Assembly (NCBI RefSeq): GCF_001428405.1
Contig: NZ_LMSL01000035.1
Coordinates: forward strand, 1-50,881
DNA length: 50,881 bases
Source of the DNA: Frateuria sp. Soil773
GTDB taxonomy: Bacteria; Pseudomonadota; Gammaproteobacteria; Xanthomonadales; Rhodanobacteraceae
Direction of reading: 5' to 3'
The translations under genes and the position numbers were made by a program. Under the pieces are notes generated by a model that was given only the letters and a program-made list of their open reading frames with translations, was not told where the DNA came from and did no database searches. Each line of letters starts with the position of its first letter. Position 1 is the stretch's first letter. Shown piece after piece: positions 1-8,503 of this stretch.

Positions 1-85
1 CGTCAGCCAAGACTGCCAGATGTTCTCCTTTCAAATGACGTCGCGTGAGGGGAAGGCTACGATCTGGTATCGAATGCGGCCAGCC

Positions 86-292
86 TCAGGTAAAAGGGCC
101 GGTGGCTTTGACCTGCTTTCTTGCAAAATATAGTCGCAACCCCGGCGCCGCCAATGCGACACCAGCCTTTAGCTTCCCGTAGGAACGGTAGTCGTACTCA
201 CCCAAGGTCGTGCCCTTGGCGCTTCCCCGCGCCAGTACCGTACCTTGCGCATCCGTCAAAACGCAGGCAGTCGTCCCGGCCGCGGGCGCCAC
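86..292 (-). pseudogene. Decayed duplicate of the RHS core cassette start
   Basis: The translated segment carries the words VLTDAQGTVLARG, TTLGEYDYR and AGVALAAPG, matching residues 54-94 of the intact core ORF at 713-1732 (VLTDAQGTVLARE, TTLGEYDYR, AGAALAAPG). After the shared AAPG the reading diverges into APGLRLYFARKQ, so the Y-T-G-H...RYYDP core motif is gone. No signal peptide or good ribosome-binding site precedes it. It lies on the same strand and downstream of the intact cassette and its putative immunity gene, about 170 bp of AT-rich DNA away. I read it as the remains of a second, displaced core/toxin cassette; the rest may lie left of the window. The homology is visible directly; the history is inferred. 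Confidence 0.7.
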
Positions 293-460
293 GCCGAAAT
301 CAATGACCTTGCTTTACACTAACCCTTTTAGATACTAATGCCGCCCTGTAATAGCAGGAAAATCAATGTATACACTCGAAGACAGCTAGGCTCGTCAAAT
401 CGCCAACCTTTCATATGTGAAATATCGAAGTGTCTCTACATACAGGGCAGCGCAAAAAAC

Positions 461-706
461 TCATGGTAGCGCCCCTCTTCCAAAAGCGGTCACCACCAAG
501 TATATGAAGAAAAATGATATAGCCACCCAACTACATGTCACTAGCCAAAACCCTAAAGCATCTTGCGATCTAAAAGCCTTCCTTCCATTAATGAAGACGT
601 ATCCACGCCTCAGCGAATTGATAATATTCCATAAACAAACAGCCGCAAAGAATGCAGCACCCATATACAAAATTCGATCGATCACATCGATAAATATTTC
701 ACGCAT
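461..706 (-). CDS. Small two-helix membrane protein, candidate immunity protein
   Basis: This 81-residue protein has two clearly hydrophobic stretches, about residues 11-29 (RILYMGAAFFAAVCLW...) and 51-75 (GFWLVTCSWVAISFFFIYLV), joined by a basic linker, so it should sit in the inner membrane. I do not recognise a family. Its ATG lies 6 bp after the stop of the RHS core/toxin ORF, the usual toxin-then-immunity arrangement of polymorphic toxin loci. The DNA is visibly richer in A and T than the rest of the window, as is common for acquired toxin/immunity tails. A membrane immunity protein would suit a toxin acting on the membrane or in the periplasm, and the toxin ORF carries a Sec signal. Immunity function is inferred from position only. 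Confidence 0.6.
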   Translation of the reverse strand: MREIFIDVIDRILYMGAAFFAAVCLWNIINSLRRGYVFINGRKAFRSQDALGFWLVTCSWVAISFFFIYLVVTAFGRGALP

Positions 707-712
707 GGCACA

Positions 713-1732
713 TCACCTACCGACATCCTTTACGCGATCCTCAACGACCGCCGATGCAGCATTATTCAGTACTTCAGCACTGATAGGCCGCGTGACAGTC
801 TGAGCAGGAATATTGACCGTATTGAAGACCTTTCCGCTAAGTGAAGTTACTGGGTATGCGGAAACAGCAGGGGTTATCGTTGTTGTTAGCTTAGCGGTGA
901 CTGGACCAACCGCTGTTCCAGCAATAGCTCCCACCGCTGTCGCCGCTCCGACTTTTATAGATTCTCCAATACTTGGAGCCTCCTTCCCCTTCGCCACCTC
1001 ACCTACAGCATGGGCTCCAGTCCCTACGCCGAAAGCAACAGCTCCGGTGGTAGCTGCCTGCGCCCCCAGCGTCATGCCGCTAGCGGCAGCGGCCCCGCCA
1101 GTCAGGCCAATAAGTCCTCCGACAGCAGCTCCCTTGCCCGTTTCTACCAACAAACTACGGCCATCAAATCTACCATTTTTTATTTGTGAGTAACCTTCAA
1201 CTGTAAATCCAACAAGTGCTCCAATACCCGCACCGACAGCAGCAGTGCATAGATTTGCGCACCTCCCGTCCGGATCCGTGAACCTATATGGATTATTAAA
1301 CGCATAAATATATCGATTGAAAAGCCGCCAATCTTTTCCTTCATAAACGGTAACCGGATCAACACTCAGAAAGCATCCGCAAACCGGATCGTAGTAGCGC
1401 TGTTGCATGTAAATCAGCCCAACATCCGGGTCCATTACATGCCCCGTATACCCCGGCGCCGCCAATGCGGCACCAGCCTGCAGCGTACCGTAGGGGCGGT
1501 AGTCGTATTCGCCCAGGGTCGTGCCGTGGGCGTCTTCCCGTGCCAGCACCGTGCCTTGCGCATCGGTCAGAACGTAGGTCGTGGTCTCGGCCGCGGACAC
1601 CGTGCCGCTCACCGTCATGACGAGAATGGCGATCCAGAGGACGGCCCACGTCCAGCGACCACGCGGCCTCGATCCGGTCGAGGCCGCGTTGCATCCGTGG
1701 CCGGCTATCTTTCCGTTCATGTGAAATTCCAT
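713..1732 (-). CDS. Stand-alone RHS-associated core protein with Sec signal and variable C-terminal tail
   Basis: The 339-residue product starts with a signal peptide: basic RPRGR at 22-26, a hydrophobic core at about 28-46, and a likely cut after VSA (47). Residues 52-157 form an RHS-associated core, including GHVMDPDVGLIYMQQRYYDP, FLSVDP and the closing NNPYRFTDPDGR. After it comes a Gly/Ala-rich hydrophobic region (about 161-280) and an unrecognised 60-residue tail, the positions where polymorphic toxins vary. In ordinary RHS and TcC proteins this core closes the beta-cage of the same chain; here the cage is the separate upstream gene. The start uses a strong AGGGAGGG site that directly follows the upstream TAG stop, so translation is probably coupled. 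A toxin role and the target are inferred. Confidence 0.8.
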   Translation of the reverse strand: MEFHMNGKIAGHGCNAASTGSRPRGRWTWAVLWIAILVMTVSGTVSAAETTTYVLTDAQGTVLAREDAHGTTLGEYDYRPYGTLQAGAALAAPGYTGHVMDPDVGLIYMQQRYYDPVCGCFLSVDPVTVYEGKDWRLFNRYIYAFNNPYRFTDPDGRCANLCTAAVGAGIGALVGFTVEGYSQIKNGRFDGRSLLVETGKGAAVGGLIGLTGGAAAASGMTLGAQAATTGAVAFGVGTGAHAVGEVAKGKEAPSIGESIKVGAATAVGAIAGTAVGPVTAKLTTTITPAVSAYPVTSLSGKVFNTVNIPAQTVTRPISAEVLNNAASAVVEDRVKDVGR

Positions 1733-1742
1733 GGTTCCCTCC

Positions 1743-4700
1743 CTACCGCACTACCGTAGCCGTCACCGGGCTGGACCATCCGGCACAACCCCGGGCATTG
1801 CACGGCCTTACGGAAACAACGATGGCCGAGCCCGGCACCTCTTTGGCCCCCAGGTAGAGGGTTGTCACGTTGTAAGTCGTGACGCTGGCGTTCGTACTCG
1901 CCGTCTCCAGCACTTCGACCTTCACTTCGTAGCGGGTGGCATTGGCTGCCGCGTTCCAGTTCGCGGAAATGAACCAGTGCCATTCCTTGACGGGTGGTGG
2001 CGGCGCCATGGGAACGACTGTTTCCCCAATGGCCTTGGCGCTCACGCTCGTCGCATCCGGCTTGCCCGCATTGAGCGAATCGACCTGCACCGCTATCAAC
2101 TTGACCGTTGCCGTAAGCCCCGTGACACCGGCCAAATCCGATACGGGAACCGTCGCGGTGGCGCTCCATGGACCATCGCCGCCGCTATTGGAAGCGCGCA
2201 CCCGGTATCCATAACTGCCAATGGCCCTGCCATTGAACGCCATGGATTGCCCGCTATTGCTGTACACCGTCGTCCAGGCCCCGCCATTCGCGCTCTCCTG
2301 CAAGGTATACGTGGCAGCCTGATAGACCGAGCCCCAGCTCACGGTATAGCTGCCCGTACTGCTGCCCGGGACGCTCAGGCTCGGTGCGGTCGACGGTGCC
2401 ATGTAGACGTACCGATGACTGGCGCTGACCCAACTGCTGCAGGCATATGCATTGCAGGCGCGTACGGCGTACGAATTGTGGGGAATCGGTTCGTTGAAGC
2501 CACGCTCGACCTCGATGGAGGTGCCTGTCGTGCTGGTGACGGCAACACCCGTATCGGCGTTCTCCACCTCGTAGCTGGTGGCACCGGCCGAGGCATTCCA
2601 GACCAGCGTTATCGTCTCGAGCTTGGCATTCACGACCAGATCGTTGGCATAAACACCCGTCGGTGCCGGAGGCGGAATGGCGATCATTACCGTGGCCGCG
2701 GCGCCTGCCACCGAGCATCCCGCAGCATTGCAGGCCTGTACGCGGTAGCCGTACTTAGCGCCGTTGGACCTTCCGCTGAAAGCCATGGAGAGGCCGGCGC
2801 CATCGTAGGCCGTGCTCCAGGCTCCGCCGTTCAACTGCTCCTGCAAGACGTAGCGGTTGGCCCCCGCCACAGCATTCCAGCTCACCGTGTAGCCACCGGT
2901 ACTGCTCGATGCCGGAACGCTGACGGCAGGCGCTCCAGCAGGCGGATACAGCACCGTAACCGCCCCCGACACGGCCCAGCCACGGCTGCCGAAACCGTTC
3001 TTCGCCGAAACCCGGTAGAGATAGCTGCCTGCGGCAAGATTGGTCCGGGTGATGGAGGTGGCGGTCGTATCCGTGGCAACCCGGACCCAGGTACCACCGC
3101 TCTTTTGCTCCTCGACATCGAAGCTTGCCGCCGAGGCGGGACGCGCCCACCCGACAACCACGCTTGCCCCCTGTATCCCGGAAGGCACGGTGATCGCAGC
3201 CAACACCGGCCGTACGCCAAGCGTCGCCGAGCTTCGCCATTCGCTGCACTCGCCCTGGCAGGCCCGCACGCGATACAGGTAGCTGCCGCCGGCCTTGCCG
3301 CTGAAATTCTTGCTGCTGGCCGTACCGCTGTAGACACCCTGCCAGGTAGCGCCGCCGTCGTAGCTTTCCTGCAATTCATAGCTGGCGGTGCCTACCGCGT
3401 ACCAGCTCACCGTATAGCTGCCATCGTTGGGGCTGGCATCGAAGTAGATAGCCGAAGGCGGATTCAGGACGATATCGCCATTGTTCCTGCGTACCTCGGC
3501 CACGAGGTTGCGACCCAGATACACGTAATCCGTCGTCACGCCAGTCGATGCGTCGAACTGGTACAGCAGCTTCCCATCGTTGTTGTAGGCGTAGTAGGTC
3601 TCGTTGCCTGCCGCCCCTGTTTTCTTTACCCGTCGCCCGGACGCGTCGTAGGCATAGCTGCCGACGCCCACTATCTGGGTCAACCGGTTCGCCTTGTCGA
3701 ACAGCAGGCTGGCGCCGTCTTTCTGAGAGACGTTGCCTTGCGGGTCATAGGCATAGCTGTGCAGCACCGTGGCGCCATTCTTTATCGTTGCCAGACGGTT
3801 GGACGCGTCATATGCATAGACGCGATTGATCCCGTCGCTGTTCAGCTCGCGCAGGTTGTTCAACGGGTCGTAGCGATAGGTTTCCGTCTGCCAGAGATTG
3901 GGAGCCTGGGCCGAGGTCAGGCGGTTGAGGGCGTCATAGCCGAACGTCTTGTCGCGGCGGTTGTTCACCTGGTCGTCCACGACGAGCAGGTTGCCGCTCG
4001 GATCGTAGGTGTATTGCTGGGCAATCACGGAGGTGGTTCCGCCGTGGAAATAGTTGATGCTGCCCAATGAGCGGCGATCGTTTTCCTCGGCCAGGTACTC
4101 CGTGCCGTTCCCCAGCCGGTAGTACTGCACGTTCCCATCCGGGAAGAATGCGATGTCCGAGGCATAGGCTCCTGCCTTGGTGGCGCGCCCCAACGCATCG
4201 GGGGCATAGCCGATCTGCTTGCCGTCCGGATAGGTCACCGAGGCGACGCTGCCATACGGATCGTGCGCGTAGCGAACGGGCCAATGGTATCCCTCGACAT
4301 CCAGCGTCTCCGCCTTCAGCTGCGACAGGCCGTTGTATTCGTAGGTCCACAACGCGATACCGGATTTGGCCGTCTTGACGGATCCCGTAGGCCAGTATTC
4401 GTAGTCGATCCCGTCGGTGTCTCCCGGATAGACAATGGACTTCACGCGGTTCATGACATCGTAGGTGCGCGTCGTCCTTGCCGCATCCGCAACCAGTTCC
4501 TGACCGCATCCGGAAATATTGTTGCCGATGGCCTGCCCGGCCGCGCTCCATAGGATGTTGTTGGCGTTGTCATAGGACATCACCTCGCTGCCGCTCTCTG
4601 GCTCCGTGGTCCGGCACAACCGATGGTACGCGTCGTAGGCCAGCGTCCTGGTCACGTTGAGCGGTGTCGTTCCATACGTGCCGGCCTGGGCGATACTCAA

Positions 4701-7511
4701 CGGGTTGCCGTACACGTCGCGCACGATGGTCTGCGTAACGTCCTCAGGTGCCTGGACCTTCAGCACGGTTTCGTACGAAGGGGTATCGAAAACCTGGAAA
4801 GTACTCGTGGTGACGTGATTGCCGGGGTCCGTCACCTGCTTGCGGGCTCCCGACAGGTAATCGATGCGCGTCGTGAGCGGGTTGGGCAGCTCGGAGTCCT
4901 GCTGGATCAGCACCTGGCGCCCGATCGCATCGAACGTGTTGTGCGTTCCCTTCATGGGATCGCCCAGGCCAGGCACACCCTCCTTGGGATAGGACACGAA
5001 CGTCGCCTGCCCTTTGTAGTCGAAGTCCCTGCGCACGTTGCTGTGCGAATCGGCGCGGCCATCGATGTAGGTATCAGAGAGGACCGGCTGCAACTCCGCG
5101 CTGAAGTAAGTGACCTGCCGCTGGTCACCACGAGTCATCGTGCGTCGCCAATGACTGCCGCCGATACCGCGCTCGCTGCCGGCGACGAAGTCGTAGGCGA
5201 AGGTTTTCTGGTGCCAAGCCTGCTCGTCACCCGAGGGATAGGTGATACTGGTCAGGCGACCTACAGGATCGTAATCGTAGGAAGTGGTGAAATTGGCCTG
5301 GTCGGTAATGCTCTTGATCTGTGCGAAATCGTCGACCGTCAGGCTTTGGGAAGTACCATCGGGGTAGCCAATGGCCTGCGGTATGCCCAACTTGTAGCTG
5401 CCCAGGGTGGTGGCATGCTCATTGCCATCGGCAAAGCGGGTAAGCCGCCCTTTCGAGTCGAAGGCATAGCTCATCACCTTCCGGCCGAAAGACGAGCGCT
5501 CCTGAAGTATTGCACTGGAGTCATAGGCGTTCGAGCTGACGACTTCACCCGTCGTCAAGTTGTCCGTCTGCAACGGTAAGCCCAACAGCCAATGCGGCAG
5601 GTCGTTGAGATAGCTCGTCTGTTCCTCGACGGCACCCTGCCCGGCAATGGTGTTCCAGCGCTTGGCCTTGGTCACCTGGGCAAATTCATTGAACCCCTCG
5701 GCCTGCCACTTGTAAGTGTCGCCCTCCTGGGTGATCGATCGCTGGTCCTGCGGGGACAGCGTGGTGGTTTGATCCTTGTTGATATTGGATTGTGGATTGC
5801 TTCCCAGCGATGCGGGCCAGGGACCGCCGGTGGGGTTGGCGTAATGGTCGACCTCGGAGCGGATCAAGCTGCCGCCCACTGCACCCGCGTAGTAATCGGT
5901 GCTCAGCAACAGGCTTTCGCTGGCATCGTATTTGTTGCTGAACGTGCGCCGGATGGCGTCGCCGTTCGGATCGGTTTCGTCCGTCCACACCGTGGTCGGG
6001 CATGTGCCCGCGCTGGCGCAACTGTCCGCCGTCCAGCTTTCGTTGGACGGCGAATAGGCATAGGTCCAGGTTCGCGTAGGCATTCCGGCGCCGCTGTACT
6101 GGCGCTGCGATATCGCCATGGCATACCAGGCACTGGGCGTGGTGGCGAAGCTGTTGGGCGCCGTCGGCGCATTCGACCCACCCACCTGGCCGGCCCAGCA
6201 ACTGCGCACCACGTATGAGCGCCCGCGCTTGACCGGCGTAACGGTAAACGTGCCTTTCAGTCCGGACGGATGCGTAATGCTGCCGCTGTAGCTGGTACCC
6301 AGATTGTTGGGCGTCGCGATGCTATTGCAGATGGACGGAGTATCCCTGGTGTCCACCCATGCATCGCCGGTCAGCGTGGAAAGCTTGAATTCCCAGAATG
6401 ACGCATCGGGCAGGGTAACACGTGCCAGCTCCCTGCTTGACGCTCCCCATACCCCCGGATCGTAGGTATAGGTCCAAGTCCTCGGTTTGCTATTGCCTGG
6501 CTGCAGCGTTATCGACCGGATCAATGGCGTGCTGTCGCTGTATTGCACGCTCAACGCACGCCCGTCGCCTGGCGCGGTAATCCCGGTCAGGCGATTGCTG
6601 CTGTCGTAGCTGTAGACGAGTGCGTTGCCGAAGCGATCCTCGATGCGGGTGACCAGCATCGACGCCTCACGGCGCAGAAGAAAGTCAGAAGGCGCAGCCA
6701 TCGGATGCATGCCACCACCCTGTGCCGCCATCGTGAGCATGGCCACCGAGTTGAGCCCGCGATCCATATTGGGCGCGTAACGGTAGACCAGGTGATTGAA
6801 CCAGTACTTCGTACCGTCCGGCGCCACCGCCAGGAACGCTTCACGCGTACTGTCATTCTCCGCCTGTAACAGGCAACTGATCTGCCAGTGCTGCTTGGTA
6901 ACGATGGGGAAGGTCATGCCAACCATCGCTGGCGCCAGCGTGTTGGCCGCACCGCGCTTGAGCAGATCCTGGCTGCCCAGGCCCGGGATGACCAGTTGGT
7001 ATCCGTGCCACCACTGGGACGGCGCCCACGGACGCCGCTGGGTATCGCCGAGCGGTGGATTGACGCTGGGCGGCGCGCTGAAGTTGTTGCAGATCGCCTT
7101 GTTCCCGCCGGCAACGACCCAGCCGGTGACGTTCTGCTGATTTGCCGTGATCGTGGTTATTCGCGGCAGGTCCAGATCCCAACTGCCGAAAGCGTTATCG
7201 AGAAGGTCGATGTGCTCGCCCTGCGCGGGCAGCTCATAGCGGCGGCTCAGCGACAGCGTAGGACCTGTACCCCGAAGGCTTATATCGGTCTGCTCGAAGG
7301 AGAGGCCTCCGGTATACAAACTGATGCTTTCGCCGAACGGGTTCTCGCCCAGCGGCTGGATGTCTTCGCTGACACGGATGTTCTTCTTGTATTCCTCTTC
7401 GGGCGTCACCGGCTGCGCGGCCTGGGCGTGAACCAGACTGCACGCCACCATCCATCCCCACGCCGAACGCGCAACGACGCGCGCCAAATGCCTCTTCAGC
7501 ATCCACTGCAT
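1743..7511 (-). CDS. Giant exported RHS/YD-repeat shell protein with C-terminal FN3-like domains
   Basis: The 1922-residue protein has an N-terminal signal (basic KRHLARVVAR, then a short hydrophobic run ending VHAQA). Residues of roughly 35-1345 carry RHS/YD repeats, such as YDYDPVGRLTSITYPSG, YDALNRLTSA and YAYDASGRRVKK, which in known RHS and TcB/TcC structures build a hollow beta-cage. From about residue 1350 to the end there are six FN3-like domains, recognisable by repeated YTVSW...Y.LQE...W...Y.YRVRACN patterns. The terminal RHS-associated core is missing and is supplied by the next gene, 10 bp downstream. The ATG is preceded by GGGGAG at suitable spacing. The FN3 tail may hold the shell at the cell surface or bind carbohydrate; that is inference. 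Confidence 0.9.
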   Translation of the reverse strand: MQWMLKRHLARVVARSAWGWMVACSLVHAQAAQPVTPEEEYKKNIRVSEDIQPLGENPFGESISLYTGGLSFEQTDISLRGTGPTLSLSRRYELPAQGEHIDLLDNAFGSWDLDLPRITTITANQQNVTGWVVAGGNKAICNNFSAPPSVNPPLGDTQRRPWAPSQWWHGYQLVIPGLGSQDLLKRGAANTLAPAMVGMTFPIVTKQHWQISCLLQAENDSTREAFLAVAPDGTKYWFNHLVYRYAPNMDRGLNSVAMLTMAAQGGGMHPMAAPSDFLLRREASMLVTRIEDRFGNALVYSYDSSNRLTGITAPGDGRALSVQYSDSTPLIRSITLQPGNSKPRTWTYTYDPGVWGASSRELARVTLPDASFWEFKLSTLTGDAWVDTRDTPSICNSIATPNNLGTSYSGSITHPSGLKGTFTVTPVKRGRSYVVRSCWAGQVGGSNAPTAPNSFATTPSAWYAMAISQRQYSGAGMPTRTWTYAYSPSNESWTADSCASAGTCPTTVWTDETDPNGDAIRRTFSNKYDASESLLLSTDYYAGAVGGSLIRSEVDHYANPTGGPWPASLGSNPQSNINKDQTTTLSPQDQRSITQEGDTYKWQAEGFNEFAQVTKAKRWNTIAGQGAVEEQTSYLNDLPHWLLGLPLQTDNLTTGEVVSSNAYDSSAILQERSSFGRKVMSYAFDSKGRLTRFADGNEHATTLGSYKLGIPQAIGYPDGTSQSLTVDDFAQIKSITDQANFTTSYDYDPVGRLTSITYPSGDEQAWHQKTFAYDFVAGSERGIGGSHWRRTMTRGDQRQVTYFSAELQPVLSDTYIDGRADSHSNVRRDFDYKGQATFVSYPKEGVPGLGDPMKGTHNTFDAIGRQVLIQQDSELPNPLTTRIDYLSGARKQVTDPGNHVTTSTFQVFDTPSYETVLKVQAPEDVTQTIVRDVYGNPLSIAQAGTYGTTPLNVTRTLAYDAYHRLCRTTEPESGSEVMSYDNANNILWSAAGQAIGNNISGCGQELVADAARTTRTYDVMNRVKSIVYPGDTDGIDYEYWPTGSVKTAKSGIALWTYEYNGLSQLKAETLDVEGYHWPVRYAHDPYGSVASVTYPDGKQIGYAPDALGRATKAGAYASDIAFFPDGNVQYYRLGNGTEYLAEENDRRSLGSINYFHGGTTSVIAQQYTYDPSGNLLVVDDQVNNRRDKTFGYDALNRLTSAQAPNLWQTETYRYDPLNNLRELNSDGINRVYAYDASNRLATIKNGATVLHSYAYDPQGNVSQKDGASLLFDKANRLTQIVGVGSYAYDASGRRVKKTGAAGNETYYAYNNDGKLLYQFDASTGVTTDYVYLGRNLVAEVRRNNGDIVLNPPSAIYFDASPNDGSYTVSWYAVGTASYELQESYDGGATWQGVYSGTASSKNFSGKAGGSYLYRVRACQGECSEWRSSATLGVRPVLAAITVPSGIQGASVVVGWARPASAASFDVEEQKSGGTWVRVATDTTATSITRTNLAAGSYLYRVSAKNGFGSRGWAVSGAVTVLYPPAGAPAVSVPASSSTGGYTVSWNAVAGANRYVLQEQLNGGAWSTAYDGAGLSMAFSGRSNGAKYGYRVQACNAAGCSVAGAAATVMIAIPPPAPTGVYANDLVVNAKLETITLVWNASAGATSYEVENADTGVAVTSTTGTSIEVERGFNEPIPHNSYAVRACNAYACSSWVSASHRYVYMAPSTAPSLSVPGSSTGSYTVSWGSVYQAATYTLQESANGGAWTTVYSNSGQSMAFNGRAIGSYGYRVRASNSGGDGPWSATATVPVSDLAGVTGLTATVKLIAVQVDSLNAGKPDATSVSAKAIGETVVPMAPPPPVKEWHWFISANWNAAANATRYEVKVEVLETASTNASVTTYNVTTLYLGAKEVPGSAIVVSVRPCNARGCAGWSSPVTATVVR

Positions 7512-7560
7512 GCCAACTCCCCTGTTTGATATGGCCCGCCTTGCACGGTGCCGCCGCAGT

Positions 7561-7588
7561 ACTATGCGCAGGGAAGCTTGGTTGTCAA
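7561..7588 (-). promoter_or_regulatory. Putative promoter of the RHS operon
   Basis: On the minus strand TTGACA (7583-7588) is followed after 16 bp by CATAGT (7561-7566). The first is a perfect -35 box; the second matches the -10 consensus at four of six bases. The RHS shell ATG lies about 50 bp further on. Confidence 0.5.
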
Positions 7589-7598
7589 TGAGGAAGAA

Positions 7599-7668
7599 GC
7601 ACGCACCGATGGACGTGCGTGCGATATCGAGTCAGCGAGCAAGCGCAACCGAGGCAAGTCTTGCCTCG
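7599..7668 (-). terminator. Two hairpins between yafV and the RHS operon
   Basis: CGAGGCAAG/CTTGCCTCG (7650-7658 and 7660-7668) and GCACGCAC/GTGCGTGC (7599-7606 and 7615-7622) are perfect inverted repeats. They lie just downstream of the omega-amidase gene and upstream of the RHS promoter, so they probably insulate the two units. The first stem has almost no loop as written and there is no clean U-run, so intrinsic termination is uncertain. Confidence 0.45.
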
Positions 7669-7690
7669 ATTGCCAGACAACCATCGATGG

Positions 7691-8503
7691 TCATGGCCTC
7701 AGGCTGAAATCGTCCGCGTCCATCCATGCCGGGAACCGCTCGCGGTGCGCCAGCAGCGGCGCAGGATCGAGCCGTACCGTGACGACCTGTTCCTGTGCGC
7801 CCAGTTCGACCAGCGGTTCGCCGACGGCGTCGATCGCCGCGCTGTCGCCGGCATAGGGCAAGTCGTTGCCGTCCACGCCCACCCGGTTCACGCCTACCAC
7901 GTAGGCCAGGTTCTCGATCGCCCGCGCACGCAGCAGGGTGCGCCACGGCTGCCGGCGCGGGGCCGGCCAGTTGGCGACGAACAGCGCGAGGTCGTAGTCC
8001 ATGCCGCCGGCGGCACCTTCCAGCCGGCGGTTGCGCAGCCATACCGGGAAACGCAGGTCGTAGCAGACCTGCGGCAGGATGCGCCAGCCCTTCAGCTCCA
8101 CGATCAGGCGCTCGCTGCCGCCGCCGTAGCGGGTGTGCTCGCCGGCCATGCGGAACAGGTGGCGCTTGTCGTACTGCGCGTAGCTGCCGTCCGGCCGCGC
8201 CCACAGCAGGCGGTTGTAGACGGTGCCGTTCTCGCGGATCGCCAGGCTGCCGCAGACCACCGCGCCGACTTCTTCGGCCAGCGCCCGCAGCCAGGCTACG
8301 CCTTCGCCGTCCATCGTCCCGGCGCTGGCCTGGATGTCGTTGCTGAAGCCGGACAGGAAGGTTTCCGGCAGGACGATCAGGTCGCTGCCGCGCGCGCGGC
8401 GCACCAGCTCGCCGTAGTAGTCGCGGTTGGCCGGCGCGTCGTGCCAGCGCGTCGCGCCCTGCACCAGGGAAACGGCCAGGGGTTGCATGCTCACAGTCGG
8501 CAT
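7691..8503 (-). CDS. yafV: Omega-amidase, nitrilase superfamily (YafV-like)
   Basis: The 270-residue protein has the nitrilase triad: Glu47 in LPETF, Lys113 in YDKRHLF and Cys147 in QVCYDLRFP. This layout and length match YafV/NIT2 omega-amidases, which hydrolyse 2-oxoglutaramate and 2-oxosuccinamate. The upstream gene, overlapping by 13 bp, is a YbdL-like aminotransferase that would produce such oxo-amides by transaminating glutamine against methionine-derived 2-oxo acid, so the pair forms a glutamine transaminase/omega-amidase route. I chose the ATG at 8503 because GGAG stands five bases before it; an ATG at 8488 is the alternative. Cytoplasmic. Confidence 0.9.
   Translation of the reverse strand: MPTVSMQPLAVSLVQGATRWHDAPANRDYYGELVRRARGSDLIVLPETFLSGFSNDIQASAGTMDGEGVAWLRALAEEVGAVVCGSLAIRENGTVYNRLLWARPDGSYAQYDKRHLFRMAGEHTRYGGGSERLIVELKGWRILPQVCYDLRFPVWLRNRRLEGAAGGMDYDLALFVANWPAPRRQPWRTLLRARAIENLAYVVGVNRVGVDGNDLPYAGDSAAIDAVGEPLVELGAQEQVVTVRLDPAPLLAHRERFPAWMDADDFSLRP

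Noticed and set aside
1731-4070. A 779-codon plus-strand frame over the RHS FN3 region
   Set aside because: Antisense shadow of the FN3 repeats; Arg/His/Gly-rich composition, no domain, no convincing start.
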